Below the pieces are notes generated by a model. That model worked only from the letters and a program-made list of their open reading frames with translations, had not been told where the DNA came from and made no database searches. From NCBI GenBank assembly GCA_030698225.1, contig JAUYNR010000038.1:80156-144155 (forward strand): a stretch of 64,000 bases of DNA, given 5' to 3'. The translations under genes were made by a program, and so were the position numbers. This document shows, piece after piece, positions 1 to 9,705 of this stretch. Source of the DNA: Oxalobacteraceae bacterium. Its GTDB lineage: Bacteria; Pseudomonadota; Gammaproteobacteria; Burkholderiales; Burkholderiaceae_D. Position 1 is the stretch's first letter. Each line of letters starts with the position of its first letter.

Positions 1-88
1 TCGCGAACACCGCGCGAAATGTAATGAAATTGAATACGCGCAGAAAACTTATATCCTGCTTAAATAATTCTGCTAGCCAAAGCAACAT
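1..88 (-). CDS. mraY: MraY, phospho-N-acetylmuramoyl-pentapeptide transferase (N-terminal fragment)
   Basis: The first 29 codons are visible before the window edge. They read MLLWLAELFKQDISFLRVFN and continue into a hydrophobic segment, matching the conserved MraY start (MLLWL...F..F..LTLRA). MraY transfers phospho-MurNAc-pentapeptide to undecaprenyl phosphate at the inner membrane to make lipid I. Its ATG lies one base after the murF stop, as expected for the dcw order murE-murF-mraY. The remainder is outside the window. Confidence 0.85.
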   Translation of the reverse strand, partial: MLLWLAELFKQDISFLRVFNFITFRAVFA

Positions 89-89
89 G

Positions 90-1466
90 TCAATGATTCT
101 CTTTTAGTTGTTCTTGTACAAAATGGCGCACCGTTCGTTCCATTTTCATGAAACGCGAACCCTTGACCAATACCGTTGCAGCGGGAATCAGAATGGTTTC
201 CAGCGCATCGTTCAAAGCCTCAATGCTTTCGAAATGTTCTGCCCGCGCGCCGAATGTTCGCGCTGTATCACCGGCAAGTGCGCCGAAGGTCATCAGATGC
301 TCGATTCCGCATCCGCGGGCATATTCTCCGATCTCTTCGTGGAACTGCCGGCCGTCGTTGCCGACTTCCCCCATATCGCCCAGCACCAGCACTCTGGGCG
401 GATGCGCTTGCGCAAGTACATCGATAGCGGCCCGTACCGAATCGGGATTCGCATTGTAGGTATCGTCGATGATGACTGCGCCGTTGCGGGCAATTTTGCG
501 CTGGAGGCGACCATTCACCGGCGCGAATGCGGTCAAGCCATGCACAATCGCTTCGGTGCCGATACCGATTGCCGAAGTACACGCTATCGCCGCCAGTGCG
601 TTACGCACATTGTGCGTACCTGCAGCAGCAAGCGGAATATCGAAGCGCTGCTGGCCTGCCGTGACTGACAATTCATTGCCGAAGGCATTCGGTCGGTACG
701 AGCACGTCACATCGGCATCGACGGAAAATCCGAAGGTCACGATTCTTCCGTGCCCAACAGCCGCTGCATACGCGCGCCAGAGCGGTGTATAGGGGTCGTC
801 GGCAGGGAATACCGCAATGCCATTGGCTGGCAGGGCAGAAATCACCGCACCGTTTTCCTTTGCAACAGCCTCCACGCTTTCCATGAATTCCTGATGTTCG
901 CGCTGCGCATTGTTTACCAGGCCGAGCGTCGGTTGCGCAATCGATGCCAACAGGGCGATCTCGCCCGGGTGATTCATGCCCAGCTCAATCACTGCCGCAC
1001 CATGCGCCGCCGTCATGCGCAACAGCGTCAGCGGCACGCCGATGTCGTTATTCAGGTTGCCGCGGGTGGCCAGGTAATGCTCTGCACCAAATTGTGCAGC
1101 CATGATCGAAGCGATCATCTCCTTGACCGTGGTTTTCCCGTTGCTGCCGGTGACACCGATTACAGGAAAACTGAACTGGCGTCGCCAGTAGCGTGCGATT
1201 TCACCTAGCGCCATACGGGTATCAGGCACGATCAGTACAGGGATCGTCAGACCTGCCGGCAAGTGCTCTGCGACTATTGCAGATACGCCTTTTGCGACCA
1301 CCTCCGCAATGAAGTCATGCGCATCGAAATGCTCGCCCCGTAAAGCAACGAAGAGATTGCCGGCACCGGCATTGCGGCTATCTGTCGTAACGCCGTCAAA
1401 AACCGCATCACCTCTGGCCTGTGCGGCTGAAAGCCAAGGTTGCAACTGGAGCAACGATGATTTCAT
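90..1466 (-). CDS. murF: MurF, UDP-MurNAc-tripeptide--D-Ala-D-Ala ligase
   Basis: This cytoplasmic Mur ligase uses ATP to add D-Ala-D-Ala to UDP-MurNAc-tripeptide, completing the pentapeptide precursor. The 458 residues match the usual family length. The Mur-ligase P-loop GVTGSNGKTT is near residues 104-113, followed by the central domain (NLNNDIGVPLTLL, ELGMNHPGEI) and the C-terminal DDTYNANPDS segment typical of MurF. It overlaps the murE stop by one base and is followed almost directly by mraY, so it should be translated as part of the dcw operon. Confidence 0.97.
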   Translation of the reverse strand: MKSSLLQLQPWLSAAQARGDAVFDGVTTDSRNAGAGNLFVALRGEHFDAHDFIAEVVAKGVSAIVAEHLPAGLTIPVLIVPDTRMALGEIARYWRRQFSFPVIGVTGSNGKTTVKEMIASIMAAQFGAEHYLATRGNLNNDIGVPLTLLRMTAAHGAAVIELGMNHPGEIALLASIAQPTLGLVNNAQREHQEFMESVEAVAKENGAVISALPANGIAVFPADDPYTPLWRAYAAAVGHGRIVTFGFSVDADVTCSYRPNAFGNELSVTAGQQRFDIPLAAAGTHNVRNALAAIACTSAIGIGTEAIVHGLTAFAPVNGRLQRKIARNGAVIIDDTYNANPDSVRAAIDVLAQAHPPRVLVLGDMGEVGNDGRQFHEEIGEYARGCGIEHLMTFGALAGDTARTFGARAEHFESIEALNDALETILIPAATVLVKGSRFMKMERTVRHFVQEQLKENH

Positions 1467-2995
1467 CAGGAACTTCCCTTCATCGTGGCGCGTGCAGCCA
1501 GTGCCAAGGCTGCATGATCCGCATCGGAAAATGCCAGTTTCTTGCCCATCACTTCCTGGTATGCCTCATGCCCCTTACCGGCCAACAAGACCACATCGTG
1601 CTTTGCCGCATGCTTTACCGTCCACAAAATTGCGGCGGCCCGATCCTCGGTCACATGGTGCGGCGTTTTTTCGGCAGCCAGGCCGGCAATGATTTGCTCG
1701 ATGATTGCAGCAGGATTCTCGCTACGCGGATTGTCGCTGGTGACTACCACTTGATCCGCCAGAGCGGAAACCGCACCCATTTGCGCACGCTTGCCTGAAT
1801 CGCGGTCACCGCCGCAACCGAACAGACACCATAACTGGCCGTGACGCTGCTGCGCCACCTGCCGCAGCGTCAACAGCGTTTTTTCGAGTGCATCCGGGGT
1901 GTGGGCATAATCGATAACAATCAGCGGCGCGTCGTTGCCGCCAAGCTGCTGCATGCGCCCCGGCACTGCGGTAAGCATCTCAATAACTTGCACCGCAGTG
2001 CGCCAGGCAGTGCCTTTTGCAAGTAATGCGCCCAGAATACCCAGGATGTTGCTGACATTGAACAATCCTACCATTTGGGTTTTGATTGGCCCGCTGCCCA
2101 AAGGCGATTCAACCTGAAATACGGTACCTGCATGGTTGCTGCGAATGTTAAACGCACTCAGAGTCGAGAGGCCTTCCGGCATTACGCCGGAGACCGTATA
2201 TCCGATCAGCGATGCCAGCGCCCTGCCCTGCAGGCGCTGCACCAACTGCAATCCCATCGGGTCATCCAGGTTGACGATTGCGTGCTGCAATCCCGCCCAG
2301 TCGAACAACGCGGTCTTAGCCGATGCATAAGCCGCCATGTCGCCGTGGTAGTCAATGTGATCGCGCGTTAAATTGGTAAATATGGCTGCATCGAAATGCA
2401 TGCCATTCAAGCGTCCTTGCTCAAGCCCGATCGACGATGCCTCAATTGCCAAGGCTTGGGCGCCTGCAGCGCGCAGTTGCGCCAGCCTGCGTTGCAACAT
2501 TACCGCATCCGGCGTGGTGTAACCGGTCATGTCGGAGGTGTCGCATGTGCCGCGCTGGTAAATACCGACGCCCAGAGTTCCGATCACCGCAGCAGGTTCG
2601 CCCAGACGGGATAAGGCGTTTGCCAGCCATTGCGCGCATGAAGTCTTGCCATTGGTGCCGGTCACGGCCACTGTGAACATCGCGGCATCCGGTTTGCCGT
2701 AATACGCGGCGGCAATTTCGCCCGCTGCCTTCTTCAAATCGGCAACACCAAGATGAGGCACCGACCATGCCGCGTTCCAGTTCGATGCCGACGATTCATA
2801 CACCACGGCGCCCGCACCCATCCCAATCGCCTGCTCAATGAATTGCCGGCCATCGGCGGCGTCGCCGGGATAGGCAAAAAACACATCGCCGTTGGCGATG
2901 GAACGCGAATCGGAATGCAGTTGCGCTGCTGGCGCAACCGCCTGGCGCAACCAGGCAAGTATCTCGGAAGTCAATAATTTTGTATTCGGCATCAC
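1466..2995 (-). CDS. murE: MurE, UDP-MurNAc-L-Ala-D-Glu--meso-diaminopimelate ligase
   Basis: MurE adds the third residue of the peptidoglycan stem peptide in the cytoplasm. The ATP loop GTNGKTS is near residues 112-119. The DNPRSENP motif in the C-terminal domain contains DNPR, the signature of meso-diaminopimelate rather than lysine specificity, so a Gram-negative type wall is expected. The length of 509 residues is normal. The start overlaps the ftsI stop by four bases and the end overlaps murF by one base, which indicates translational coupling. Confidence 0.97.
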   Translation of the reverse strand: MMPNTKLLTSEILAWLRQAVAPAAQLHSDSRSIANGDVFFAYPGDAADGRQFIEQAIGMGAGAVVYESSASNWNAAWSVPHLGVADLKKAAGEIAAAYYGKPDAAMFTVAVTGTNGKTSCAQWLANALSRLGEPAAVIGTLGVGIYQRGTCDTSDMTGYTTPDAVMLQRRLAQLRAAGAQALAIEASSIGLEQGRLNGMHFDAAIFTNLTRDHIDYHGDMAAYASAKTALFDWAGLQHAIVNLDDPMGLQLVQRLQGRALASLIGYTVSGVMPEGLSTLSAFNIRSNHAGTVFQVESPLGSGPIKTQMVGLFNVSNILGILGALLAKGTAWRTAVQVIEMLTAVPGRMQQLGGNDAPLIVIDYAHTPDALEKTLLTLRQVAQQRHGQLWCLFGCGGDRDSGKRAQMGAVSALADQVVVTSDNPRSENPAAIIEQIIAGLAAEKTPHHVTEDRAAAILWTVKHAAKHDVVLLAGKGHEAYQEVMGKKLAFSDADHAALALAARATMKGSS

Positions 2996-4764
2996 ATGCT
3001 TTCGGTAATGCCATCGGCAGGAATGATGATATTCGTCACGCTCGAATCGGGCCTGACGTTCATAGCCCGCAAAGCGTTGGCGGCAACGGATGAAAATACC
3101 GGTGCTGCAACACCACCGCCGTAATGACTGCCGTTGGAAGGTTCATCGAGCATCACCGCAATGATGATGCGCGGCGCGGACGCCGGGGCAAAGCCGACGA
3201 ACGATGATACGTATTTTTTGACATATTTGCCGTCGACGATTTTATAGGCAGTTCCGGTTTTGCCACCTACCCGATAACCTGGCACCTGTGCTTTCGGTGC
3301 AGTGCCGGTTGGGCCTGCAGCCGCCTCCAGCATGGCACGCATCTGAAGCGCGGTTTTTTCAGAAATAACTCGTTGACCCTGCACCTGCCCGTTCGGTTGG
3401 CCGGCAATTTTTTCCAGGGACAATGGCACTATCTCGCCATTGCGGGCGAAGATCATATAGGCACGCGCCAACTGAATCAGCGAAACGGAAATACCGTGTC
3501 CGTAACTCATGGTTGCCTGCTCGATCGGACGCCACGACTTGAATGGCCGTACCCGGCCCGCAGCGCGTCCGGGGAAGCTGAATTTCGGTTGCTGGCCAAA
3601 ACCGACGCTGGTAAACATTTCCCACATTTCCTCCGGCGGCATTTGCAGAGCAACTTTCGCGGTCCCGATATTCGAGGATCTTTCGATAATTTGCGAGATG
3701 GTCAGCAAGCCCAATGGGTGCGCATCGCCAATCGTTGCGGTGCCGATGGTCAGTCTTCCTGGCGCTGTCTGGACCGTTGTTTCAGGGGTAACGCGCTTGG
3801 TTTCCAATGCCAAAGCTATTGTAAAAGGCTTCATGGTCGAACCGGGTTCAAAGGTATCCGTCAAAACCCGGTTGCGCAGTTGGGCTCCGGTCAATACCGT
3901 GCGGTCGTTCGGGTTATAACTGGGCAAATTGGCCAGCGCCAGAATTTCACCGGTTCTGACATCCAGTACCACGATACCGCCAGCCTTGGCCTTGTTCAGC
4001 TCGACTGCCGCCTTTAATTGCGAATATGCGATGTACTGGATCTTGCTGTCGATGGAAAGAGCCAGGTTTCTCCCGTCGTGCGGCTCTCGAATTGATCCGA
4101 TATCTTCAACAATACGGCCCATGCGGTCTCTGATCACGCGACGGCTTCCGGTCTTGCCAACCAGCGACTTCTGCGATGTGAGCTCCATACCTTCCTGCCC
4201 GACGTCCTCGACATTGGTAAAGCCGACAACATGCGCCATCACCTCGCCCTCCGGATAGAAGCGCTTGTATTCCTTGCGGGTCTGAATCCCATCGATATCC
4301 AGGGCAAGAATCTTGTCCGTGACATCCGACTCGACCTGGCGTTTCAGGTAGACAAAACCGCGATCGGAATCGAGTTTTTTGCGCAAGTCAGCCTCACTGA
4401 TCTCAAGAAGACTGGCCAAATTCCGCAGCTTTTCCGACGGCGCCTTCAAGACATCGTCCGGAATCGCCCAGACTGCCTTGACCGGGACGCTGGACGCCAG
4501 CACATGCCCATTGCGATCGGTGATTTTGCCGCGAGTAGCAGGCAACTCCAGCGTGCGTTCATAACGCGACGCACCCTGCTTTTGCAGAAATTCGGTAGAC
4601 ATGCCCTGCAGCCACAGCGCACGGCCGGCCAATGTTAGAAAAGAAGCAAACAAGACGAACAGGACCAGTTTTGAACGCCAGGCCGGCAATGACATCTTCA
4701 GCACCGGGCTGGTTGAGAACGGCACGCCCCTGGCTGCTGCGGTACGACTGGCAGGGCGGCTCAT
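2992..4764 (-). CDS. ftsI: FtsI (PBP3), septal peptidoglycan transpeptidase
   Basis: FtsI is a class B penicillin-binding protein that crosslinks septal peptidoglycan in the divisome. A single N-terminal membrane anchor lies at about residues 32-50, followed by the PBP dimerisation domain (ATRGKITDRNG near 76-86). The transpeptidase domain carries all three catalytic motifs: STMK with the nucleophile at Ser309, SSN at 363-365 and KTG at 502-504. The 590 residues are typical. It overlaps ftsL by four bases upstream and murE by four bases downstream. Confidence 0.97.
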   Translation of the reverse strand: MSRPASRTAAARGVPFSTSPVLKMSLPAWRSKLVLFVLFASFLTLAGRALWLQGMSTEFLQKQGASRYERTLELPATRGKITDRNGHVLASSVPVKAVWAIPDDVLKAPSEKLRNLASLLEISEADLRKKLDSDRGFVYLKRQVESDVTDKILALDIDGIQTRKEYKRFYPEGEVMAHVVGFTNVEDVGQEGMELTSQKSLVGKTGSRRVIRDRMGRIVEDIGSIREPHDGRNLALSIDSKIQYIAYSQLKAAVELNKAKAGGIVVLDVRTGEILALANLPSYNPNDRTVLTGAQLRNRVLTDTFEPGSTMKPFTIALALETKRVTPETTVQTAPGRLTIGTATIGDAHPLGLLTISQIIERSSNIGTAKVALQMPPEEMWEMFTSVGFGQQPKFSFPGRAAGRVRPFKSWRPIEQATMSYGHGISVSLIQLARAYMIFARNGEIVPLSLEKIAGQPNGQVQGQRVISEKTALQMRAMLEAAAGPTGTAPKAQVPGYRVGGKTGTAYKIVDGKYVKKYVSSFVGFAPASAPRIIIAVMLDEPSNGSHYGGGVAAPVFSSVAANALRAMNVRPDSSVTNIIIPADGITESM

Positions 4765-5033
4765 TTGCCCTCCACCGTCAGATATTGGGTGCTGGCTGCG
4801 GTCAACGCGATCATCTTCAGGTCGCGTTTTGCGGTCGACTCAATGCGCGCATGCTTGCCCAGGGTGGATTGATCAAGTTGTAACTGGGCCCATTGCACGT
4901 CCAATAATTTTGCCTGGGATTGCGCGCGACCCAACTCCACATACAGACGACGCGCATGATATTGCGCATTCACCAGCGACAGTGCGCACACGACCAGCAT
5001 GGCTGCGATGATGCCGTTGATACGTCCGCTCAT
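4761..5033 (-). CDS. ftsL: FtsL, cell division protein
   Basis: This 90-residue bitopic membrane protein has one hydrophobic segment (about residues 7-22) followed by a periplasmic region with leucine-zipper-like spacing ([20 protein letters not shown]). That is the architecture of FtsL, which forms a complex with FtsB and FtsQ and activates FtsW-FtsI. FtsL diverges fast in sequence, so the call rests mainly on position between rsmH and ftsI. It overlaps both neighbours by four bases. Confidence 0.9.
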   Translation of the reverse strand: MSGRINGIIAAMLVVCALSLVNAQYHARRLYVELGRAQSQAKLLDVQWAQLQLDQSTLGKHARIESTAKRDLKMIALTAASTQYLTVEGK

Positions 5034-6004
5034 AGATTGCCCCGGATCGTGGCAGCGTCGGGCAGCCGCATGCAGACGCGCATGATGGCAGAGCGGGCGC
5101 GCGGGTTGCCGCGGATCTCGGCCTCGGTGGGTTTTATTTTTGATATCAAGCGCATTTGCGGTTGCGGCAAATCGACCGCACGTATCGGCAACCGGCGATC
5201 CGGCTGTTTGACATTGGCTTTGGCTGCCATGAAATGTTTGACGATACGGTCTTCCAGCGAATGGAAGCTGATCACCACCATCCTCGCGTTCGGCGCCAGA
5301 TACTGGAAGGCCTGATTTAATCCGGTCTCAAGCTCCGCAAGTTCCTGATTGATGAAAATCCGTATAGCCTGAAAGGTGCGGGTTGCCGGATCCTTACCCT
5401 TCTCGCGAGTCTTGACTGCCCTTGCCACGATCGCGGCAAGCTGTCGTGTGGTTGAAATTGGCTCGACTGTCCTGCCAGCAACAATCGCCTTTGCAATCTG
5501 AAAAGCAAACCGTTCTTCCCCATATTCGCGTATCACCTTTTCAATTTTTTGTTCTGATTCGGTCGCCAGCCATTCTGCTGCCGAGATGCCGCGCGTACTG
5601 TCCATTCGCATATCGAGCGGGCCGTCCAGCCGAAAACTGAAACCCCGCGCAGCATCGTCGACTTGCGGCGACGAAATACCCAGATCCAGCAACACACCAT
5701 CCACCCGGGTAATGCCGCGCTCGGCCAAGGCCTCGCCCATGGTGGCAAAACTATCGTGAATAATTTCGAAACGTGGATCGGAAATCTCTGTCGCGGTGGC
5801 AATCGCCTGCGGATCCTTGTCAAAGGCGATCAACCGGCCCTTCACTCCCATGCGCTGCAAAATCCTGCTGCTGTGACCGCCGCGTCCGAAGGTGCCGTCG
5901 ACGTAGATCCCGTCCGCGCGCGCACCCTCCAGCGCCAGCGCATCGACCGCCTCATCCAGCAGCACGGTACGGTGCTGAAATTCTGGCACCGGTTGTATCA
6001 TCAT
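5030..6004 (-). CDS. rsmH: RsmH (MraW), 16S rRNA m4C1402 methyltransferase
   Basis: RsmH methylates N4 of C1402 in the ribosomal P site using S-adenosylmethionine. The family opening [13 protein letters not shown] is near the N-terminus, and the SAM-binding loop [10 protein letters not shown] is at about residues 36-45. The motifs [28 protein letters not shown] and [12 protein letters not shown] are characteristic of the family. The length of 324 residues is normal. Either of the two leading methionines may be the start. The gene begins nine bases after mraZ. Confidence 0.97.
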   Translation of the reverse strand: MMIQPVPEFQHRTVLLDEAVDALALEGARADGIYVDGTFGRGGHSSRILQRMGVKGRLIAFDKDPQAIATATEISDPRFEIIHDSFATMGEALAERGITRVDGVLLDLGISSPQVDDAARGFSFRLDGPLDMRMDSTRGISAAEWLATESEQKIEKVIREYGEERFAFQIAKAIVAGRTVEPISTTRQLAAIVARAVKTREKGKDPATRTFQAIRIFINQELAELETGLNQAFQYLAPNARMVVISFHSLEDRIVKHFMAAKANVKQPDRRLPIRAVDLPQPQMRLISKIKPTEAEIRGNPRARSAIMRVCMRLPDAATIRGNL

Positions 6005-6013
6005 CGCCGGCCC

Positions 6014-6442
6014 TTAAAACGAAAAATCACTCAACACATCAGGCATGCCTGCCGCGATCGCCTGCGACTCGCTCTCGGCGAGCCTGGCGGCATCCCACAA
6101 CTCGAAATGGCTGCCCATGCCGAGCAACATCACGTCGCGGCTCAAACCTACTGCGCTGCGCAGCTCAGGCGTGACCAGAATCCGGCCGGCAGAATCCATA
6201 TCCACATCGGATGCGTTGCCCAGGAATATCCGTTGCCAGGCGCGCGCCGACATCGGCCAGGCCACAATTTGTTCGCGATGGCTTTCCCATACCGGACGCG
6301 GAAACAACAACAAGCAGCCGTGCGGATGCCTGGTCAACGTGACCCGGCTTTCGCACTGGATCGACAGCGCGTCACGATGCCTGGCCGGAATAGACATCCT
6401 GCCTTTCGCATCGAGATTTAATGCTGACGCGCCTTGGAACAC
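6014..6442 (-). CDS. mraZ: MraZ, repressor of the dcw cluster
   Basis: MraZ is an AbrB-fold DNA-binding protein that represses its own operon in E. coli. I chose a GTG start giving [19 protein letters not shown]. It matches the family's MFQG start, gives 142 residues, and has an AAGGA ribosome binding sequence just upstream. An in-frame ATG further upstream would add 31 atypical residues. Two DxxGR-type half-domains are visible ([10 protein letters not shown] and [12 protein letters not shown]), as expected for the duplicated fold. Confidence 0.93.
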   Translation of the reverse strand: MFQGASALNLDAKGRMSIPARHRDALSIQCESRVTLTRHPHGCLLLFPRPVWESHREQIVAWPMSARAWQRIFLGNASDVDMDSAGRILVTPELRSAVGLSRDVMLLGMGSHFELWDAARLAESESQAIAAGMPDVLSDFSF

Positions 6443-6519
6443 GATTATCAAATCCTTCGGACTGGTTATTTTGGGAAGCGGCTTGCCGGTTACAAATTTA
6501 TTGCGGGAATCATTAAAAT

Positions 6520-6554
6520 CCCCACAAAAAAACACTTTTCCACACTGCTGCCCA
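6520..6554 (-). promoter_or_regulatory. Putative MraZ operator: four boxes at exact 10-bp spacing
   Basis: Read on the minus strand, TGGGC, TGTGG, TGTTT and TGGGG begin exactly 10 bases apart. MraZ of E. coli binds TGGGN repeats with 10-base periodicity upstream of mraZ. The outer two boxes match well and the inner two are degenerate. The boxes begin just downstream of the candidate -10 element, where a bound octamer would block transcription. Confidence 0.65.
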
Positions 6555-6582
6555 CTTTAGTGGAAGCAATATAACCGGTCAA
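6554..6582 (-). promoter_or_regulatory. Candidate sigma-70 promoter of the dcw cluster
   Basis: On the minus strand TTGACC is followed after 17 bases by TAAAGT, a reasonable -35/-10 pair. Transcription would start about 100 bases upstream of the mraZ GTG and run through the MraZ boxes. The call is by sequence inspection only. Confidence 0.5.
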
Positions 6583-6840
6583 GCTGTTTCAGGGAGAGGA
6601 AGTGAATTTTAGTGATTTAAGTCAATGACTTAGCTTTCTCAATGTCCATTGCCTTAATACAAAAAGCTTATTTAATTAAGCACTTATCAAACATAGTGAA
6701 AGTTGCACATAACATAAAAACATGTGTTTTTGCATGTTTGCAATGATTGACAGGGGAAAATACCAGGCAGGCGCGAGGCCGGTGACAAAGCGGGTTTAGA
6801 ACGGAAAAAATGCCACGCACTGGGGCGCAGCCTAAAAAAA
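6583..6840. other. Gene-free AT-rich stretch between dcw promoter and rnpB
   Basis: I see no convincing gene here. The stretch contains AT-rich sequence with a small palindrome around AAGCTTATTTAATTAAGC, and the region just past the 3' end of rnpB. The seven T residues that follow the rnpB terminal helix on the minus strand may serve as its termination signal. Confidence 0.5.
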
Positions 6841-7193
6841 GTGAAGCAAGCCGATAGGCCGGATTTTGTTACGGCACCAGGTCTTGCAACCGCGCGCTAT
6901 GACAGCCATTCCTCTAGGCGCTGGATTACTCCAGCGCTCAAGCTTCCTACCCGCACGCTCCGCGAGCAGCATCAACGCGTGCCTATTTGGAATTGCTCCG
7001 GGTGGAGGTTACCGCGTTTCACCGTAACTTAATACGCTCGTCTCTGTGGCCCTATTCCTCGCCTTATACCGAAGCTAAAGCGCTTGCGGCTTTCAGCGGA
7101 CGGCCGTTAACCGTCACCCTGCTGTATGGAGTCCGGACCTTCCTCCCGCCACGGCCTTGCAGCCGCGGCCAGCGACTGTCTGGCTTGCTTCAC
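6841..7193 (-). ncRNA. rnpB: RNase P RNA (type A), M1 RNA
   Basis: This is the catalytic RNA that removes 5' leaders from tRNA precursors. On the minus strand the 5' end reads GTGAAGCAAGCCAGACAGTC and the 3' end GGCCTATCGGCTTGCTTCAC, so the two termini pair as helix P1. The universally conserved GGAGGAAGGTCCGGACTCC block (usual form GAGGAAAGTCCGGGCTCC) and the GTAGGAAGCTTGAG-type internal segment are present. The length of about 353 nt fits bacterial type A. Ends are approximate to a few bases. Confidence 0.96.
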
Positions 7194-7246
7194 CGCAGCA
7201 TTGTAGCGCACTCCCCGCCAGCCCGTTTTTCCAGCATTGCATCACT

Positions 7247-7320
7247 AATATACTGCAATATGTATTTTACAAATCATAATAAAAACATGCGGAAAATGCA
7301 GTGTTTTTTTCCATACTCCT
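7247..7320 (-). repeat. Dispersed 74-bp intergenic element, copy 1
   Basis: Read on the minus strand it starts AGGAGTATGGAAAAAAACAC, continues CTGCATTTTCCGCATG, and ends AAAATACATATTGCAGTATATT. It is one of eleven related elements in the window and lies between the 5' end of rnpB and the response regulator gene. The right arm of the central stem is eroded in this copy. Confidence 0.8.
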
Positions 7321-7442
7321 ATTAAAAACATTGGTAGTTGCGGCGAATTGCAGGTTCGCACGAGTGCGGTTGAAGTCGTGTTATCGTGTAAAAATAAAAA
7401 TTTGCCGCAGCACTGCCATCCGAACCTTCGCACTGACACACC

Positions 7443-8132
7443 ATGAGAATCGCAGTCCTCGACGACGACCCCGGCCGCACCGGCATCGCATACAAGATCC
7501 TGAGCGCGGCCGGACACGTTTGCCACCTGTTTCCAAACGGCCGGGATATGCTGCAGCAGCTACGTCGTGAAAGCTACGACATGCTGATTCTCGACTGGCA
7601 GATGTCTGGCGCAAACGCTCCCGAAGTGATGCGCTGGGCGCGGGAAAAACTGCCACCCAAGCTGCCGGTGCTGTTCCTGACCAGCAGCTCCAGCGCAGAC
7701 GATATCATCGAGGGCCTGGCAGCCGGCGCCGATGACTACATGATCAAGCCGATTCGTCGCAGCGAACTGGCAGTGCGGGTCCAGGCTCTTTTGCGACGCG
7801 CTTATCCGAGCCAGAACGCAACTGAAGAAATCCGGTTTGGGCACTATGCATTCGAAACCCGCAGCGGCCAGTTGAGATTCGATGGCGCGCCGATTGCGCT
7901 GACACAGAAGGAATTCGATCTGGCGCTGCTGTTTTTCCGCAATCTGGACCGGCCGCTGTCGCGCGCGACCATCCTGGAGGCGGTATGGCCGCGCAATATC
8001 GAAATCCCCTCCCGCACGATGGACACGCATGTGTCGCGGGTCCGCAGCAAGCTGCAGTTGCGTCCGGAAAACGGATTCCGGCTGGCTCCGGTCTACAGTT
8101 ACGGCTACCGTCTGGAGCAGGTTTCGCTGTAA
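7443..8132 (+). CDS. Orphan OmpR/PhoB-family response regulator
   Basis: This two-domain transcription regulator has a receiver domain at residues 1-115 and a winged-helix DNA-binding domain at about 125-228. The receiver has the acidic triplet DDD at 7-9, the phospho-acceptor Asp51 (LILDWQM), Thr80 and Lys102 (IKPI), so it should be phosphorylatable. The output domain has the typical LTQKEFDLALLFF and THVSRVRSKL segments. No histidine kinase gene is adjacent, so its partner and targets are unknown. The length of 229 residues is normal. Confidence 0.9.
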   Translation: MRIAVLDDDPGRTGIAYKILSAAGHVCHLFPNGRDMLQQLRRESYDMLILDWQMSGANAPEVMRWAREKLPPKLPVLFLTSSSSADDIIEGLAAGADDYMIKPIRRSELAVRVQALLRRAYPSQNATEEIRFGHYAFETRSGQLRFDGAPIALTQKEFDLALLFFRNLDRPLSRATILEAVWPRNIEIPSRTMDTHVSRVRSKLQLRPENGFRLAPVYSYGYRLEQVSL

Positions 8133-8152
8133 TCGCGAAGGCGCTGCCTGCT

Positions 8153-8183
8153 CCGGCCCGGGCCTGATTCGGATTCGGGCCGG
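8153..8183 (+). terminator. Hairpin after the response regulator, possible terminator
   Basis: CCGGCCCG pairs with CGGGCCGG eight bases by eight across a 15-base loop, starting 20 bases after the stop codon. There is no T tract, so an intrinsic terminator is uncertain. Confidence 0.4.
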
Positions 8184-8226
8184 CGGAAATTCTGCGATTC
8201 GAGCATAATCGCCGGCGCTGGCCGGC

Positions 8227-8253
8227 TTGTTATCGGCCGCGGGAAGTTATAAT
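8227..8253 (+). promoter_or_regulatory. Candidate hemA promoter
   Basis: A perfect TATAAT lies about 50 bases upstream of the hemA ATG. The best -35 candidate is TTGTTA with a short 15-base spacer. Only the -10 element is convincing. Confidence 0.35.
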
Positions 8254-8304
8254 GCAAGCCTGTTCAAACCTAAATTCCGCGTTGCGGACCGTATAACAAC
8301 CCAC

Positions 8305-9594
8305 ATGCAACTGCTTGCCGTAGGCCTCAACCACACCACCGCGCCACTTGCCTTGCGCGAACGGGTGGCTTTCCCCGCCGACCAGATCGGCGCGGCGGTG
8401 GGGTCGGCGCGTGCATGGCTAGCCAATCAGGAAGGCTCCGGCCATAGCGACGAGGCCGCCATCCTATCGACCTGCAACCGCACTGAACTGTACGCGGCCA
8501 GCCACGTGCCGGGCGGGGTCGAGGCCGCAATCGACAGCAGCGCGCATTTTCTGGCTGATTACCACAAGCTACCTTATTCGGAGCTGCGCCCACACCTCTA
8601 CACGCTACCGCAGGATGACGCGGTGCGACACGCGTTCCGGGTCGCCTGCGGACTCGATTCGATGGTGCTGGGCGAACCGCAAATCCTGGGCCAGATGAAG
8701 GATGCTGTGCGCCAGGCCGAGGCGGCCGGCGGACTGGGCACCTATCTGCACCAGTTGTTCCAGCGCACTTTCGCAGTTGCCAAGGAAGTGCGCAGCACTA
8801 CCGAAATCGGCGCCCATAGCGTATCCATGGCGGCCGCTGCGGTGCGGCTGTCGCAACGGATTTTCGACAGCATCTCCGAGCAGCATGTGCTGTTCATCGG
8901 CGCCGGCGAAATGATCGAACTGTGCGCGACCCACTTCGCCGCGCAAAATCCGAAATCGATCACGATCGCCAACCGCACGCTGGAGCGCGGCGAACTGCTC
9001 GCGCACCGCTTCAATGGCCGCGCGATCCGTCTGGCCGAATTGCCGGATCAACTGGCACAGTTCGACATCGTGGTCTCGTGCACCGCCTCGTCGCTGCCCA
9101 TCATCGGCCTGGGCATGGTCGAGCGCGCGATCAAGGTGCGCCGCCACAAGCCGGTGTTCCTGGTCGACCTGGCTGTGCCGCGCGACATCGAAACTGAAGT
9201 CGGCCGGCTCGACGACGCCTTTTTGTATACCGTCGACGACCTCGGCGCAGTGGTCCAGACCGGGATGGAAAACCGCCAGGCGGCAGTGGCGCAAGCCGAA
9301 GCCATCATCGAAACCCGGGTCCAGTCCTACATGCACTGGGTTGATGGCCGGCTGGTGGTGCCGGTGATCCAGGATCTGCACGAAAACAGCGAAATACTGC
9401 GCATGATCGAGCTCGAACGCGCACGCAAGATGATCGCGCGCGGCGACGATATTGATGTGGTGCTGGAAGCCCTCTCCAAAGGCATCACCGCAAAGTTCCT
9501 GCACGGCCCGCAACAGGCTTTGCACCAGGCCCAGGGCGACGAGCGCGCACGGCTGGCCGCACTATTGCCGCAACTGTTTCGCACCAGACGCTAG
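8305..9594 (+). CDS. hemA: HemA, glutamyl-tRNA reductase
   Basis: HemA reduces glutamyl-tRNA(Glu) with NADPH to glutamate-1-semialdehyde, the first committed step of C5-pathway tetrapyrrole synthesis. I chose the ATG giving [20 protein letters not shown], the conserved family start, rather than an upstream in-frame ATG. The catalytic Cys57 is in [12 protein letters not shown]. The motif [11 protein letters not shown] and the NADPH-binding segment [12 protein letters not shown] follow, and the C-terminus carries the dimerisation helices. The length of 429 residues fits. prfA follows downstream on the same strand, as in many proteobacteria. Confidence 0.96.
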   Translation: MQLLAVGLNHTTAPLALRERVAFPADQIGAAVGSARAWLANQEGSGHSDEAAILSTCNRTELYAASHVPGGVEAAIDSSAHFLADYHKLPYSELRPHLYTLPQDDAVRHAFRVACGLDSMVLGEPQILGQMKDAVRQAEAAGGLGTYLHQLFQRTFAVAKEVRSTTEIGAHSVSMAAAAVRLSQRIFDSISEQHVLFIGAGEMIELCATHFAAQNPKSITIANRTLERGELLAHRFNGRAIRLAELPDQLAQFDIVVSCTASSLPIIGLGMVERAIKVRRHKPVFLVDLAVPRDIETEVGRLDDAFLYTVDDLGAVVQTGMENRQAAVAQAEAIIETRVQSYMHWVDGRLVVPVIQDLHENSEILRMIELERARKMIARGDDIDVVLEALSKGITAKFLHGPQQALHQAQGDERARLAALLPQLFRTRR

Positions 9595-9705
9595 CGCCGC
9601 CTGCCACTCCTTCCGCTTCCACCATTTCCCGCACTGCACGCCGGAACGCAGCATCAAATGCTGCCCGGACTCCCGGATAAACCGGACTTTCAGAACAGAA
9701 TTCTT

